A stretch of 60,744 nucleotides of DNA from an uncultured Clostridia bacterium (GTDB lineage Bacteria; Bacillota; Clostridia; Christensenellales; Borkfalkiaceae): the NCBI GenBank assembly GCA_947627565.1, contig CANQWO010000007.1:1-60744 (forward strand). The letters run 5' to 3'. Below the pieces are notes generated by a model. The model did not search any database, was not told the DNA's origin, and was given only the letters and a program-made list of their open reading frames with translations. Position numbers and translations under genes: made by a program. The number at the start of each line of letters is the position of its first letter. Positions within the stretch are counted from its first letter, which is position 1. Positions 8,617 to 15,052 of the stretch are shown here, piece by piece.

Positions 8617-8651
8617 GAAAAAGGCGAGGACAAACAGCCCTCGCCTTTTTC
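8617..8651. terminator. Bidirectional terminator
   Basis: Perfect stem GAAAAAGGCGAGG/CCTCGCCTTTTTC flanked by A and T runs. It serves the minus-strand tfoX-like gene that ends at 8670 and backs up the alpha operon terminator. Confidence 0.85.
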
Positions 8652-8669
8652 TATTCCGCGGAATTGAAC

Positions 8670-8987
8670 TTACCGCTTTTTCATTTTCGGCATTGGCAGG
8701 TCGTCATACATTGCCTCAAATAGTCCTGTCAAAAAAACCTTATCGTCCACATTGTCCACATTGAGCATTTCCTTTGCGCCCTCATACGGCAAGGAATACT
8801 CCGAGTTCGGCAAATAATCGATCGCAGATTTCACGGGTTTTACGAGCAATCTGTCGTCGTAGATCCCGCCGACAAGTTTGCCGCGATAGTAAATCAAAAA
8901 TTCACCCATCATGGGCCTGTAGGCGATGTCTTTTAAGTCGGATAGCTGCTCCAAAATGAAATTCAAATATTCCTTGCTTGACGGCAT
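8670..8987 (-). CDS. TfoX/Sxy N-terminal-domain protein
   Basis: A 105-residue small cytosolic protein whose whole length matches the TfoX N-terminal domain: an initial helix (E-Y-L-N-F-I-L-E-Q-L), then R-P-M-M-G-E-F-L-I-Y-Y-R-G-K-L-V-G-G-I-Y-D-D-R-L-L-V-K and a Y-E-G-A-K-E-M-L-N-V helix. In gamma-proteobacteria TfoX/Sxy turns on natural competence, but single-domain homologues in Firmicutes are uncharacterised and lack the C-terminal domain. It is monocistronic, facing the alpha operon. Its presence beside a genome region rich in an uptake-signal-like motif is suggestive only. Confidence 0.8.
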   Translation of the reverse strand: MPSSKEYLNFILEQLSDLKDIAYRPMMGEFLIYYRGKLVGGIYDDRLLVKPVKSAIDYLPNSEYSLPYEGAKEMLNVDNVDDKVFLTGLFEAMYDDLPMPKMKKR

Positions 8988-9166
8988 AATTCCTCCGCGA
9001 AATTCCTATTGATCGCTCCCATTATATCACAACCGCACGGAGAAATCAAGCGGTCAAAATTCAATTTGGTATTCCGGCGTGAGCTTGACGAAAATGAACG
9101 CGCCGCCACGCCGCGCGATGAGGGGGAGATCGCGGACATGCCCCCTTCGTTTTGCATCCTTTTTTC
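8988..9166. other. Intergenic, upstream of the tfoX-like gene
   Basis: Holds the minus-strand promoter region of the tfoX-like gene (TATAAT-like ATTATA at 9021-9026 on the plus strand) and AT/GC mixed sequence. A near match to the iterated word (GGACATGCCCCC) lies at 9134. No gene is seen. Confidence 0.5.
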
Positions 9167-9543
9167 GGCGTCCCCCGTTTATTGGGGAAGCTCCGCCGAA
9201 GGCGGTGGAGGGAGGAAGGGGCCCCACCTCAGTCACTTCGTGACAGCTCCTCCCCAAGGAGGCGCTCTTCCCACCCCTTCCCTCGGGAGGGGGAATCAAA
9301 GGGGGTGGGCGCTTCGCAAAGGAATGATCGCAGGGAAATGAGGTCAAAGATTTCCTATTTCGTTGAAAAAACAAAAACCACGCTTTTTGTTTTTTCCCTC
9401 AATTTGCGCTTCGCGCTTGTTGTCTTTGAAGGCAGACATGGGTGTGGGCGAATCGTTCTGAGATGCACTTTCTTAAATCCTCACGGAAATTCTTTGCCCA
9501 TGATGCTTCCCGCAGGGAGCTTCTATAAAAAGAATTTCGTGAA
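9167..9543 (+). repeat. Modular intergenic repeat block, copy 2
   Basis: Same family as 3020-3432. It starts with CCGCCGAAGGCGG-type hairpins (9190-9205), then the D module (9225-9311), a linker, the module with AAAAACAAAAACCACGC (9364-9418), and closes with the inverted repeat TCACGGAAATTCTTT/AAAGAATTTCGTGA (9480-9542). It lacks the roughly 100-base B module of copy 1. The linker (9312-9360) is the empty-site counterpart of the motif-bearing linker in copy 3. Confidence 0.9.
9434..9441 (+). repeat. RGACATGGK motif copy (repeat block 2)
   Basis: AGACATGG followed by GTGTGGGC, between the AAAAACAAAAACC module and the closing inverted repeat. Confidence 0.8.
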
Positions 9544-9595
9544 CCTTCTCTTTTTGGTCGCGCGGCGAATTTCAACCCGATTATGACTTGAAATC

Positions 9596-9730
9596 GGAAC
9601 GCATATGCGTATTTTTACAGATGCATTTGAGTACATGGGCGGCATATGCAGTGCGGCGCATGGGACCGCGATTTCCGCGAACGTGCGTCGACGCCCATAT
9701 GCGGCGCATGCGCGCGGCGTCACATGAAGG
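9596..9730. repeat. Cluster of ATATGC/GCGCATG words upstream of the fucO-like gene
   Basis: Repeated GCATATGCG-like and GGCGCATG-like words (near 9601, 9645, 9652, 9691 and 9698). A second cluster follows the gene at 11050-11112. The bases between 9544 and 9760 hold no gene. Confidence 0.4.
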
Positions 9731-9764
9731 GGCGAAATATTTTTTGCGGATTTTTCAAGAAGTA

Positions 9765-9793
9765 TTGTATTTTTCGGCCAATCGTGGTAAAAT
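9765..9793 (+). promoter_or_regulatory. Promoter of the fucO-like gene
   Basis: TTGTAT (9765-9770), 17-base spacer, TAAAAT (9788-9793). The gene's GGAGG and ATG follow at 9803 and 9817. Confidence 0.8.
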
Positions 9794-9816
9794 TTTAGGA
9801 AAGGAGGAAGGAAGTT

Positions 9817-10962
9817 ATGGCAAGGATAATACTCAACGAAACAAGTTATCACGGCGCGGGCTGTGTGAACGAACTCGCGGGCGAGATCAAGGGCAGGGGT
9901 CTACTTAAAGCCCTCGTCTGTTCCGATCCCGGGCTCATTGGCTGTGGCGTGACGAAGAAAGTATTGGCGGTTCTGGAGGGCGCCGGCATCTCGTATGAAC
10001 TCTACTCCGAGATCAAGCCCAATCCCACGATCGAAAACGTGCAGGCGGGCGTAGAAGCCTATCGTGCGAGCGGAGCGGACTGCCTTGTCGCGGTCGGTGG
10101 CGGCTCGTCCATCGACACGGCCAAGGCCATCGGCATCATTGCGGCCAATCCCGAATTTGCAGACGTGCGTTCCCTCGAGGGCATCGCCCCCACCAAGCGT
10201 CCGTCGGCGCCCATTTTCGCCGTCCCGACGACGGCGGGCACCGCGGCCGAGGTGACCATCAACTACGTCATCACCGATGTCCAAAAGAAGCGCAAATTCG
10301 TATGCGTCGACGTGCACGATATTCCCGTCGCGGCGTTTGTCGACAGTGAACTCATGAGCACGATGCCCCCTTCGCTCACAGCGGCCACGGGCATGGATGC
10401 CCTCACGCATGCCATTGAAGGCTATATCACCAAGGCGGCGTGGGAAATGACCGATATGTTCCACTTGAAGGCCATCGAGATCATTGCGCGGTCGCTGCGC
10501 GGCGCCGTAAAGGGCGAGAAGGAAGGGCGCGAGGGCATGGCGCTCGGCCAATATATCGCGGGCATGGGGTTCTCCAATGTCGGCCTCGGCATCGTTCACT
10601 CCATGGCGCATGCGCTCGGGGCCGTCTACGATACACCTCACGGTGTGGCCAATGCCATTCTGCTCCCCACGGTGATGGAATACAACGCCGAAGCGACGGG
10701 CGAGAAATATCGGGACATCGCAAAGGCGATGGGCGTCGAGGGGACCGAGCACATGTCGCAGGCCGAATATCGCAAGGCCGCTTGCGACGCCGTGCGCAAG
10801 CTCTCCGAAGACGTCGGGATCCCGCGCGACCTCAAGAAGATCGTCAAAGATGAGGACGTTCTGTTCCTCGCCGAGAGCGCCATGGCGGACGCCTGCCGCC
10901 CCGGCAATCCCAAGGATCCGACCCTCGAAGACATCGTCGCGCTCTATCGAAAACTGATGTAA
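9817..10962 (+). CDS. fucO: Iron-containing alcohol dehydrogenase, lactaldehyde reductase type
   Basis: A 381-residue group III (iron-dependent) alcohol dehydrogenase close to FucO, which reduces L-lactaldehyde to 1,2-propanediol with NADH at the end of anaerobic fucose or rhamnose breakdown. The NAD site G-G-G-S-S-I-D-T-A-K is near residue 95, the P-T-T-A-G-T-A-A-E-V-T segment follows, and the metal ligands appear as D and H in G-M-D-A-L-T-H-A-I-E-G (about 195-199), H in V-H-S-M-A-H and H in T-P-H-G-V-A-N. No fucose genes lie nearby, so the in-vivo aldehyde is uncertain. Start after AAAGGAGGAAGG; single-gene unit. Confidence 0.9.
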   Translation: MARIILNETSYHGAGCVNELAGEIKGRGLLKALVCSDPGLIGCGVTKKVLAVLEGAGISYELYSEIKPNPTIENVQAGVEAYRASGADCLVAVGGGSSIDTAKAIGIIAANPEFADVRSLEGIAPTKRPSAPIFAVPTTAGTAAEVTINYVITDVQKKRKFVCVDVHDIPVAAFVDSELMSTMPPSLTAATGMDALTHAIEGYITKAAWEMTDMFHLKAIEIIARSLRGAVKGEKEGREGMALGQYIAGMGFSNVGLGIVHSMAHALGAVYDTPHGVANAILLPTVMEYNAEATGEKYRDIAKAMGVEGTEHMSQAEYRKAACDAVRKLSEDVGIPRDLKKIVKDEDVLFLAESAMADACRPGNPKDPTLEDIVALYRKLM

Positions 10963-10983
10963 ACGCGCACGGATCGGCGCATT

Positions 10984-11014
10984 CATCCCTCCCCGCCCGG
11001 GAGGGATTTTTTCA
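10984..11014 (+). terminator. Terminator of the fucO-like gene
   Basis: Stem ATCCCTCCC/GGGAGGGAT around a GC-rich loop, followed by T6, 22 bases after the stop. Confidence 0.85.
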
Positions 11015-11047
11015 TGTTGAAAACAGGTCAGACAAAAAACGAGGCAC

Positions 11048-11055
11048 CCATGTCT
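11048..11055 (-). repeat. RGACATGGK motif copy (fucO-apeB gap)
   Basis: Minus strand AGACATGG then GTGCCTCGTTTTTTG, a clear example of the TGCC plus T-rich downstream part. Confidence 0.85.
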
Positions 11056-11163
11056 GCGAATATGCGTCACTGTTGAGGTGTCGATATGCAAATATGCCGA
11101 AAGGCGCATGTGCGCAGACCGTCAAACACGCGGAGATTCCGCGTCGCAAGCCGCGTAAAATCC

Positions 11164-11192
11164 TTGCATTTCCGTTTGAAGCGTGGTATAAT
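11164..11192 (+). promoter_or_regulatory. Promoter of the M18 aminopeptidase gene
   Basis: TTGCAT (11164-11169), 17-base spacer, TATAAT (11187-11192), 29 bases before the start codon. Confidence 0.85.
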
Positions 11193-11220
11193 TGAAAAAA
11201 ATAAAAAAAGAGGTCAAGAG

Positions 11221-12618
11221 ATGAGCGAAAAAAGCAAGGGGCAGCTCCTTCAGGAGGAGCTCGCCTATAAGAAAAAGAACTATTTCGAAGCGGCGGGCAA
11301 GGATGAGCGCGACGCGATGTTTATCTATGCCGAGGGCTATAAACAGTTCCTCGACGAAGCCAAGACGGAGCGCGAGGCCTGTGCGGCCGCGGTCGCCCGC
11401 GCGGAAAAATGCGGCTTCACCGAATATCATTTCGGCGATCGGTTGCAAACGGGCGACAAAAAATATTTCGTCAACCGCGGCAAGTCCGTCGTCGTCTTCC
11501 GCGTCGGGAGCAAAAATCTCGAGCAGGACGGCTTCCGCCTCATCGCTTCCCACATCGACGCGCCCCGCATCGACATTAAGCAGAATCCGCTCTATGAGGA
11601 CAGCGGCATGGCGTTCCTCAAGACGCATTACTACGGCGGCATCAAGAAGTATCAGTGGACGGCCATTCCGCTTGCCCTGCACGGCGTGGTCGTCTTGAAG
11701 GACGGCTCCAAGGTCACGCTCCGGGTGGGCGAGGACGCGGGCGATCCCGTCTTCTACATCAACGATCTCCTGCCGCACCTCGGCGGGGAGCAGATGAACG
11801 GGAAGGCGGCCAACCTCATCGAGGGCGAACAGCTCAACGTGCTCGTCGGCGGGCTTCCCTATGCCGATCAGGAGGCGGGCGAGAAGATCAAGCTCAACGT
11901 CCTCAGCATTCTCCATGAGAAATACGGCGTCACCGAGGAGGATTTCCTCTCCGCGGAGCTCTCCGCCGTTCCCGCCTACGGTGCGCGCGACGTCGGGTTC
12001 GACCGCGCCCTCATCGGCGCCTATGGCCACGACGACCGCGTCTGCGCCTATCCCGCGCTCACGGCGGTTTTGGAGAGCGCGTCCGAGCATACCGTGCTCG
12101 CGATGCTCGTCGACAAAGAGGAGATCGGCAGCGAGGGGACGACGGGCATTCAGTCCAAAGTTTACGAGGACCTCATGGAGGAAATTTGCATCGCGCGCGG
12201 GGCCAATTTCCGCAAGGTGCGCGCAAATTCGAAGTGCCTCTCGTCCGACGTCACGGCGGCCTACGACCCCAATTTCCCGGGCGTCTATGAGAAGATGAAC
12301 GCCGCGATGCTCTCCTGCGGGACGGCGATGTGCAAGTTTACGGGCGCACGCGGAAAGAGCGGCTCGAACGACGCCAATGCCGAATTTGTGGGCGAAGTGC
12401 GCAAGATGTTTGCGGATGGGGGCGTCTTCTGGCAGACGGCCGAACTCGGCAAGGTGGATGTCGGCGGGGGCGGCACGGTCGCAAAATTTGTCGCCAACCT
12501 GAACATCGACACGGTGGACCTCGGCGTTCCCGTCATCTCGATGCATGCGCCGTGGGAGGTCATTTCCAAGGCCGACCTCTATAGCAACTATAAGGCGTTC
12601 CTCGCATTTATGAAGTAA
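11221..12618 (+). CDS. M18 family aminopeptidase
   Basis: A 465-residue zinc aminopeptidase of the aspartyl-aminopeptidase family, which trims N-terminal residues of peptides in the cytosol as a large tetrahedral oligomer. Visible ligands and catalytic residues: H in S-H-I-D-A-P-R (near 115), D in a mid segment, the pair in V-D-K-E-E-I-G-S-E-G (near 297), D in V-T-A-A-Y-D-P-N, and the final H in I-S-M-H-A-P-W-E near the C-terminus. The ATG at 11221 is chosen because it lies downstream of the promoter and of AGAGGT; upstream in-frame starts precede the -10 element. Monocistronic. Confidence 0.9.
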   Translation: MSEKSKGQLLQEELAYKKKNYFEAAGKDERDAMFIYAEGYKQFLDEAKTEREACAAAVARAEKCGFTEYHFGDRLQTGDKKYFVNRGKSVVVFRVGSKNLEQDGFRLIASHIDAPRIDIKQNPLYEDSGMAFLKTHYYGGIKKYQWTAIPLALHGVVVLKDGSKVTLRVGEDAGDPVFYINDLLPHLGGEQMNGKAANLIEGEQLNVLVGGLPYADQEAGEKIKLNVLSILHEKYGVTEEDFLSAELSAVPAYGARDVGFDRALIGAYGHDDRVCAYPALTAVLESASEHTVLAMLVDKEEIGSEGTTGIQSKVYEDLMEEICIARGANFRKVRANSKCLSSDVTAAYDPNFPGVYEKMNAAMLSCGTAMCKFTGARGKSGSNDANAEFVGEVRKMFADGGVFWQTAELGKVDVGGGGTVAKFVANLNIDTVDLGVPVISMHAPWEVISKADLYSNYKAFLAFMK

Positions 12619-12630
12619 AAGGGTTACAAA

Positions 12631-12662
12631 AAAACGGCGCCGTTGATCGGCGCCGTTTTTTC
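12631..12662 (+). terminator. Terminator of the M18 gene
   Basis: Perfect stem AAAACGGCGCC/GGCGCCGTTTT with T6, 13 bases after the stop. Confidence 0.9.
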
Positions 12663-12992
12663 GCGTCTTTTCGGCGTCCCCCCCGAGGGGGGGGGAGCTG
12701 CCGAGCCTTGCGAGGCTGAAGGGGGTCTATGGCGCCCCCGAGGGGGAGCTTGCCATTTCCCATCACTTTTTCTCTTACCCCCTCCCTTGGGAGGGGGTAG
12801 GGGGTGGGGCATCCCCTTTTTGGCGCCCCCCGAGGGGGAGCTTGCCACTTCCCATCACTTTTTCTCTTACCCCCTCCCAAGGGAGGGGGTAGGGGGGTGG
12901 GGCATCCCAATTTCGGCGTCCCCCCGAAGGGGGAAGCTGCCGAGCCTTGCGAGGCTGAAGGGGGTTTTCTCTCTGACAACCAAAATGAAATA
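12663..12992. repeat. Tandem GC-rich repeat block (module E)
   Basis: Three imperfect copies of a unit with CCCCGAGGGGGAGCTTGCC, TCCCATCACTTTTTCTCTTA and CCCCTCC...GGGAGGGGGTAGGGGG hairpins (about 12673, 12745 and 12825), framed by two copies of GCTGCCGAGCCTTGCGAGGC (12708 and 12937). It is related in style to the other modular repeats. No gene is present between 12663 and 13088. Confidence 0.85.
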
Positions 12993-13011
12993 CCACCCGC
13001 ATATCGGGTGG
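12993..13011 (-). terminator. Possible terminator of the XRE gene
   Basis: Stem CCACCCG/CGGGTGG with a five-base loop, followed on the minus strand by TATTTCATTTT. The T run is interrupted, so efficiency is uncertain. Confidence 0.5.
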
Positions 13012-13041
13012 ATTCATGCTCTCAGAGCAAAAACGGGCATA

Positions 13042-13049
13042 CCATGTCC
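13042..13049 (-). repeat. RGACATGGK motif copy (after the XRE gene)
   Basis: Minus strand GGACATGG, TATGCC, then CGTTTTTGC: the fullest extended form, placed 40 bases beyond the XRE stop. Confidence 0.9.
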
Positions 13050-13088
13050 GAAAGAGACCGTCACAAAAGCACATTCGCCGCGGCTTGG

Positions 13089-13424
13089 TCAATCGTTGAG
13101 TTTGGAATTGGAGAGCGCTTGCAGTTCTTGCAGGGCATACTCCTTTGCCTGCGGTTTGAGCTTGCGGAAGGTCTGAATGAGTTCCCGCTCCGGCTTGCTG
13201 AGCGCATAGGGAAGCGGGGCCTGCTCTCTGCCCGCGAGATAGTCGAGCGTGCACTCGAAGAAATCCGCATACTTGATCAGACAGTAGATATTCGGGTCGT
13301 GCGATTTTTCGTAACCGGATACGGTGGTTTGTCCGATCTTCAATTTCTCGGCGAGTTCGGATTGCGTCAAGCCGTTTTCTGTACGAAGAAGTTTTAATCG
13401 TTCATTGATTGTCAAGGAATCCAT
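13089..13424 (-). CDS. XRE-family transcriptional regulator
   Basis: A 111-residue DNA-binding protein. A helix-turn-helix of the Cro/CI type covers residues 6-60 (I-N-E-R-L-K-L-L-R-T-E-N-G-L-T-Q-S-E-L-A-E-K-L-K-I-G-Q-T-T-V-S-G-Y-E). The remainder is a short helical tail, likely for dimerisation, without a peptidase or sensor domain. It is transcribed away from a 44-residue gene, and two dyads of the same design lie in the shared upstream region, so auto-regulation and control of the small gene are likely. Only a weak GAGG precedes the ATG; a TTG four codons later is a possible alternative. Confidence 0.85.
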   Translation of the reverse strand: MDSLTINERLKLLRTENGLTQSELAEKLKIGQTTVSGYEKSHDPNIYCLIKYADFFECTLDYLAGREQAPLPYALSKPERELIQTFRKLKPQAKEYALQELQALSNSKLND

Positions 13425-13431
13425 ATCCTCA

Positions 13432-13453
13432 TTTTAACGCAATCGTGCTAAAA
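13432..13453. promoter_or_regulatory. Operator-like dyad O1
   Basis: TTTTAAC, 8 bases, GCTAAAA. It lies eight bases upstream of the XRE start codon and just upstream of the -35 of the divergent promoter. Confidence 0.6.
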
Positions 13454-13457
13454 TTTA

Positions 13458-13486
13458 TTGACAAAGCATGAACGAGCTGATATAAT
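13458..13486 (+). promoter_or_regulatory. Promoter of the 44-residue gene
   Basis: TTGACA (13458-13463), 17-base spacer, TATAAT (13481-13486): consensus elements between the two dyads. Confidence 0.9.
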
Positions 13487-13493
13487 CATATTA

Positions 13494-13513
13494 TTCAGCT
13501 TGATTGTGCTGAA
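13494..13513. promoter_or_regulatory. Operator-like dyad O2
   Basis: TTCAGC, 8 bases, GCTGAA, covering the expected transcription start of the small gene. Its centre is 61 bases (about six helical turns) from that of O1. Confidence 0.6.
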
Positions 13514-13527
13514 ACGGGAGGAAAATT

Positions 13528-13662
13528 ATGAAAATTGACGAATTGATAGCGCTTTTGGCGGCAGAACTCGCGGACGACGTCGTTGGGACGGTCTCGCAAG
13601 AGGGGAATACGCTCACGGTCACGTTCGGCGACGGGACGACGAGAAAAATCACCGTGGAGTGA
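13528..13662 (+). CDS. Small protein of 44 residues, unknown function
   Basis: Short gene with a consensus promoter and a good GGGAGG site nine bases before the ATG. The product begins M-K-I-D-E-L-I-A-L-L-A-A-E-L and ends G-D-G-T-T-R-K-I-T-V-E: a predicted helix followed by a two-strand beta hairpin (T-L-T-V-T-F-G-D-G-T-T-R-K-I-T-V). It is acidic, has no signal peptide or membrane segment, and matches no family I recognise. Its placement opposite an XRE regulator with paired dyads suggests the two form a regulatory pair. Consensus signals make it more likely real than a chance ORF. Confidence 0.7.
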   Translation: MKIDELIALLAAELADDVVGTVSQEGNTLTVTFGDGTTRKITVE

Positions 13663-13671
13663 TTTAAGTTC

Positions 13672-14470
13672 ACGAATTTCTATCGTTCACGAAATTCTTT
13701 TTATAGGAGCTCCCTGCGGGAGGCATATTGTGGGCAAAGAATTTCCGTGGGTGGAGGGCCGCAATTTTCGCTCAGCAGCCCGGTGGGCTGTGAGCGGCGG
13801 CGCGACATGAGCGGTGGCCTCCGCGAAGGGGCCGCAGGCGGTCCCTGCCGCCAAGGCGTCGTCCGGTTTACAGACAATAAGCGTGCGGTGGCGTGGCAAA
13901 TTGGGACGCGCATCGCATAGGGCTCCCGCAAAAAGACGTAGTATTTTTGTGGGATAAAAATGCGTGGTTTTGCTCGCGCACACTATTAGAAATAGACGGG
14001 AACGCCCACCTTGCTGTCCCCCCGAAGGGGGAAAGTGGCCGAATTTATGAGGCCGAAAGGGGGGGGGAGGGCCGCAATCCTCGCTCAGCAGCCCGGTGGG
14101 CTGTGAGCGGCGGCGCGACATGAGCGGTGGCCTCCGCGAAGGGGCCGCAGGCGGTCCCTGCCGCCAAGGCGTCGCCCTGCTCAAAGCGCGAAGCGCAAAT
14201 TGAGGGAAAAAACAAAAAGCGTGGTTTTTGTTTTTTCAGAAGATCAGAGATCTTTGACCTTATTTCCCATACCCATGTCCGCGATTGACCCTTTGAGAAG
14301 CGCCCCACCCCCTTTGATTCCCCCTCCCGAGGGAGGGGGTGGAAAGAGCACCTCCTTGGGGAGGAGCTGTCACGAAGTGACTGAGGTGGGGCTCCTTCCC
14401 CCCTTCACCGCCTTTGGCGGAGGCCCATAGATGGGGGGCGCCAAGGCCCCCTTCATCCGGAGGGCCCAAG
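13672..14470 (-). repeat. Modular intergenic repeat block, copy 3 (inverted and expanded)
   Basis: The family of 3020-3432 in opposite orientation. It opens with the inverted-repeat module (13682-13748), then the B module (13759-13864), a unique stretch (13867-14010), a C/G hairpin, a second B module (14072-14173), the AAAAACAAAAACC module inverted (14185-14239), a linker with one iterated motif, the D module (14297-14375), and CCGCCTTTGGCGG-type hairpins. No credible gene is found in the whole interval 13663-14570. Confidence 0.9.
14273..14280 (-). repeat. RGACATGGK motif copy (repeat block 3; filled site)
   Basis: Minus strand: ATCGC, then GGACATGGGTAT, then GGGAAAT. The homologous linker of block 2 at 9325-9340 has ATCGC, A, GGGAAAT. 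Confidence 0.9.
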
Positions 14471-14504
14471 GGGGACGTCGGAGAGGGGGTGGCATTCAAA
14501 AAAC

Positions 14505-14533
14505 AAAAACCGTCGGCAGGGCCGGCGGTTTTT
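14505..14533. terminator. Bidirectional hairpin terminator
   Basis: Stem AAAAACCGTCGGC/GCCGGCGGTTTTT with a three-base loop, A- and T-flanked. It lies beyond the 3' end of ffs. Confidence 0.75.
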
Positions 14534-14570
14534 CGTACCAAAAAGCATAAAAAAACTGTGAGGGCTTTTT

Positions 14571-14821
14571 TTGTTATGACCCACCGAAGCGGGAACGCAG
14601 CAGACAGCTCCCGCAAAGCTCCCTCATGGCACACGCCCGGCACCTCTTAGTGCTGCTGTATCCCTACCCTGACACGGTTCGCGGGCGGACGTTGCATGAG
14701 ACCTTGCGATCATCACCTCTTACTGCGTGCAGCCTCCCATGGATCACACCGAGAAAAGCGTTCGGCTCTGCTATAGCGGATTGCAGATACAGGGCACCGC
14801 TAACTCCCCACCTATCACAGC
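14571..14821 (-). ncRNA. ffs: Signal recognition particle RNA, long Bacillus-type
   Basis: RNA scaffold of the signal recognition particle (partner Ffh). Read on the minus strand, it has the Alu-domain start GGTGGGGAGTTAGCGGTGCC and CTGCAATCCGCTATAGCAG-like stems as in the Bacillus scRNA, then a long helix whose arms pair (for example CTCATG with CATGAG and CGCCCG with CGGGCG). The apical S domain is GTCAGG, GTA, GGGA, TAC, AGCAGC. Thus the conserved symmetric loop is kept and the tetraloop is GGGA (a GNRA member) on a GTA/TAC stem. About 250 nt, close to the 271 of Bacillus. The 3' end near 14571 is estimated from the end of pairing and an A7/T7 stem. Confidence 0.92.
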
Positions 14822-14827
14822 AAGGAT

Positions 14828-14856
14828 AGTATACCCCAAATCCCGCATTTTTGCAA
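14828..14856 (-). promoter_or_regulatory. Promoter of ffs
   Basis: On the minus strand TTGCAA (14856-14851), 17-base spacer, TATACT (14833-14828), which places the transcript start near 14821. Confidence 0.88.
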
Positions 14857-14999
14857 GCGTTTTTGCATGGTTTTTTCGGCGGACATCGCGTGCGTCGCGG
14901 GGAAGGGCACCCATATGGCAGGGGGAGACCACCGTGTGGCGGGGGGAAGGTCATAGAAGGGTTGAGCCGAAAAAATTTTCGGAATGGGGCTGCAATGAT

Positions 15000-15028
15000 T
15001 TGTATTCCGTAAGAAAACGTGATACAAT
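15000..15028 (+). promoter_or_regulatory. Promoter of the ABC exporter operon
   Basis: TTGTAT (15000-15005), 17-base spacer, TACAAT (15023-15028); GAGG and the ATG follow at 15041 and 15053. Confidence 0.85.
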
Positions 15029-15052
15029 ATAGGGAGTTTTGAGGAAAGATCC

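Noticed and set aside
13800-13812. GCGACATGAGCGG in the B modules as further motif copies
   Set aside because: They have C or A in positions that are R and G in all accepted copies, and they repeat only because the module repeats.
14600-14830. tRNA or 6S-like RNA on the plus strand
   Set aside because: The conserved Alu and S domains of SRP RNA and its promoter are on the minus strand; no cloverleaf is present.
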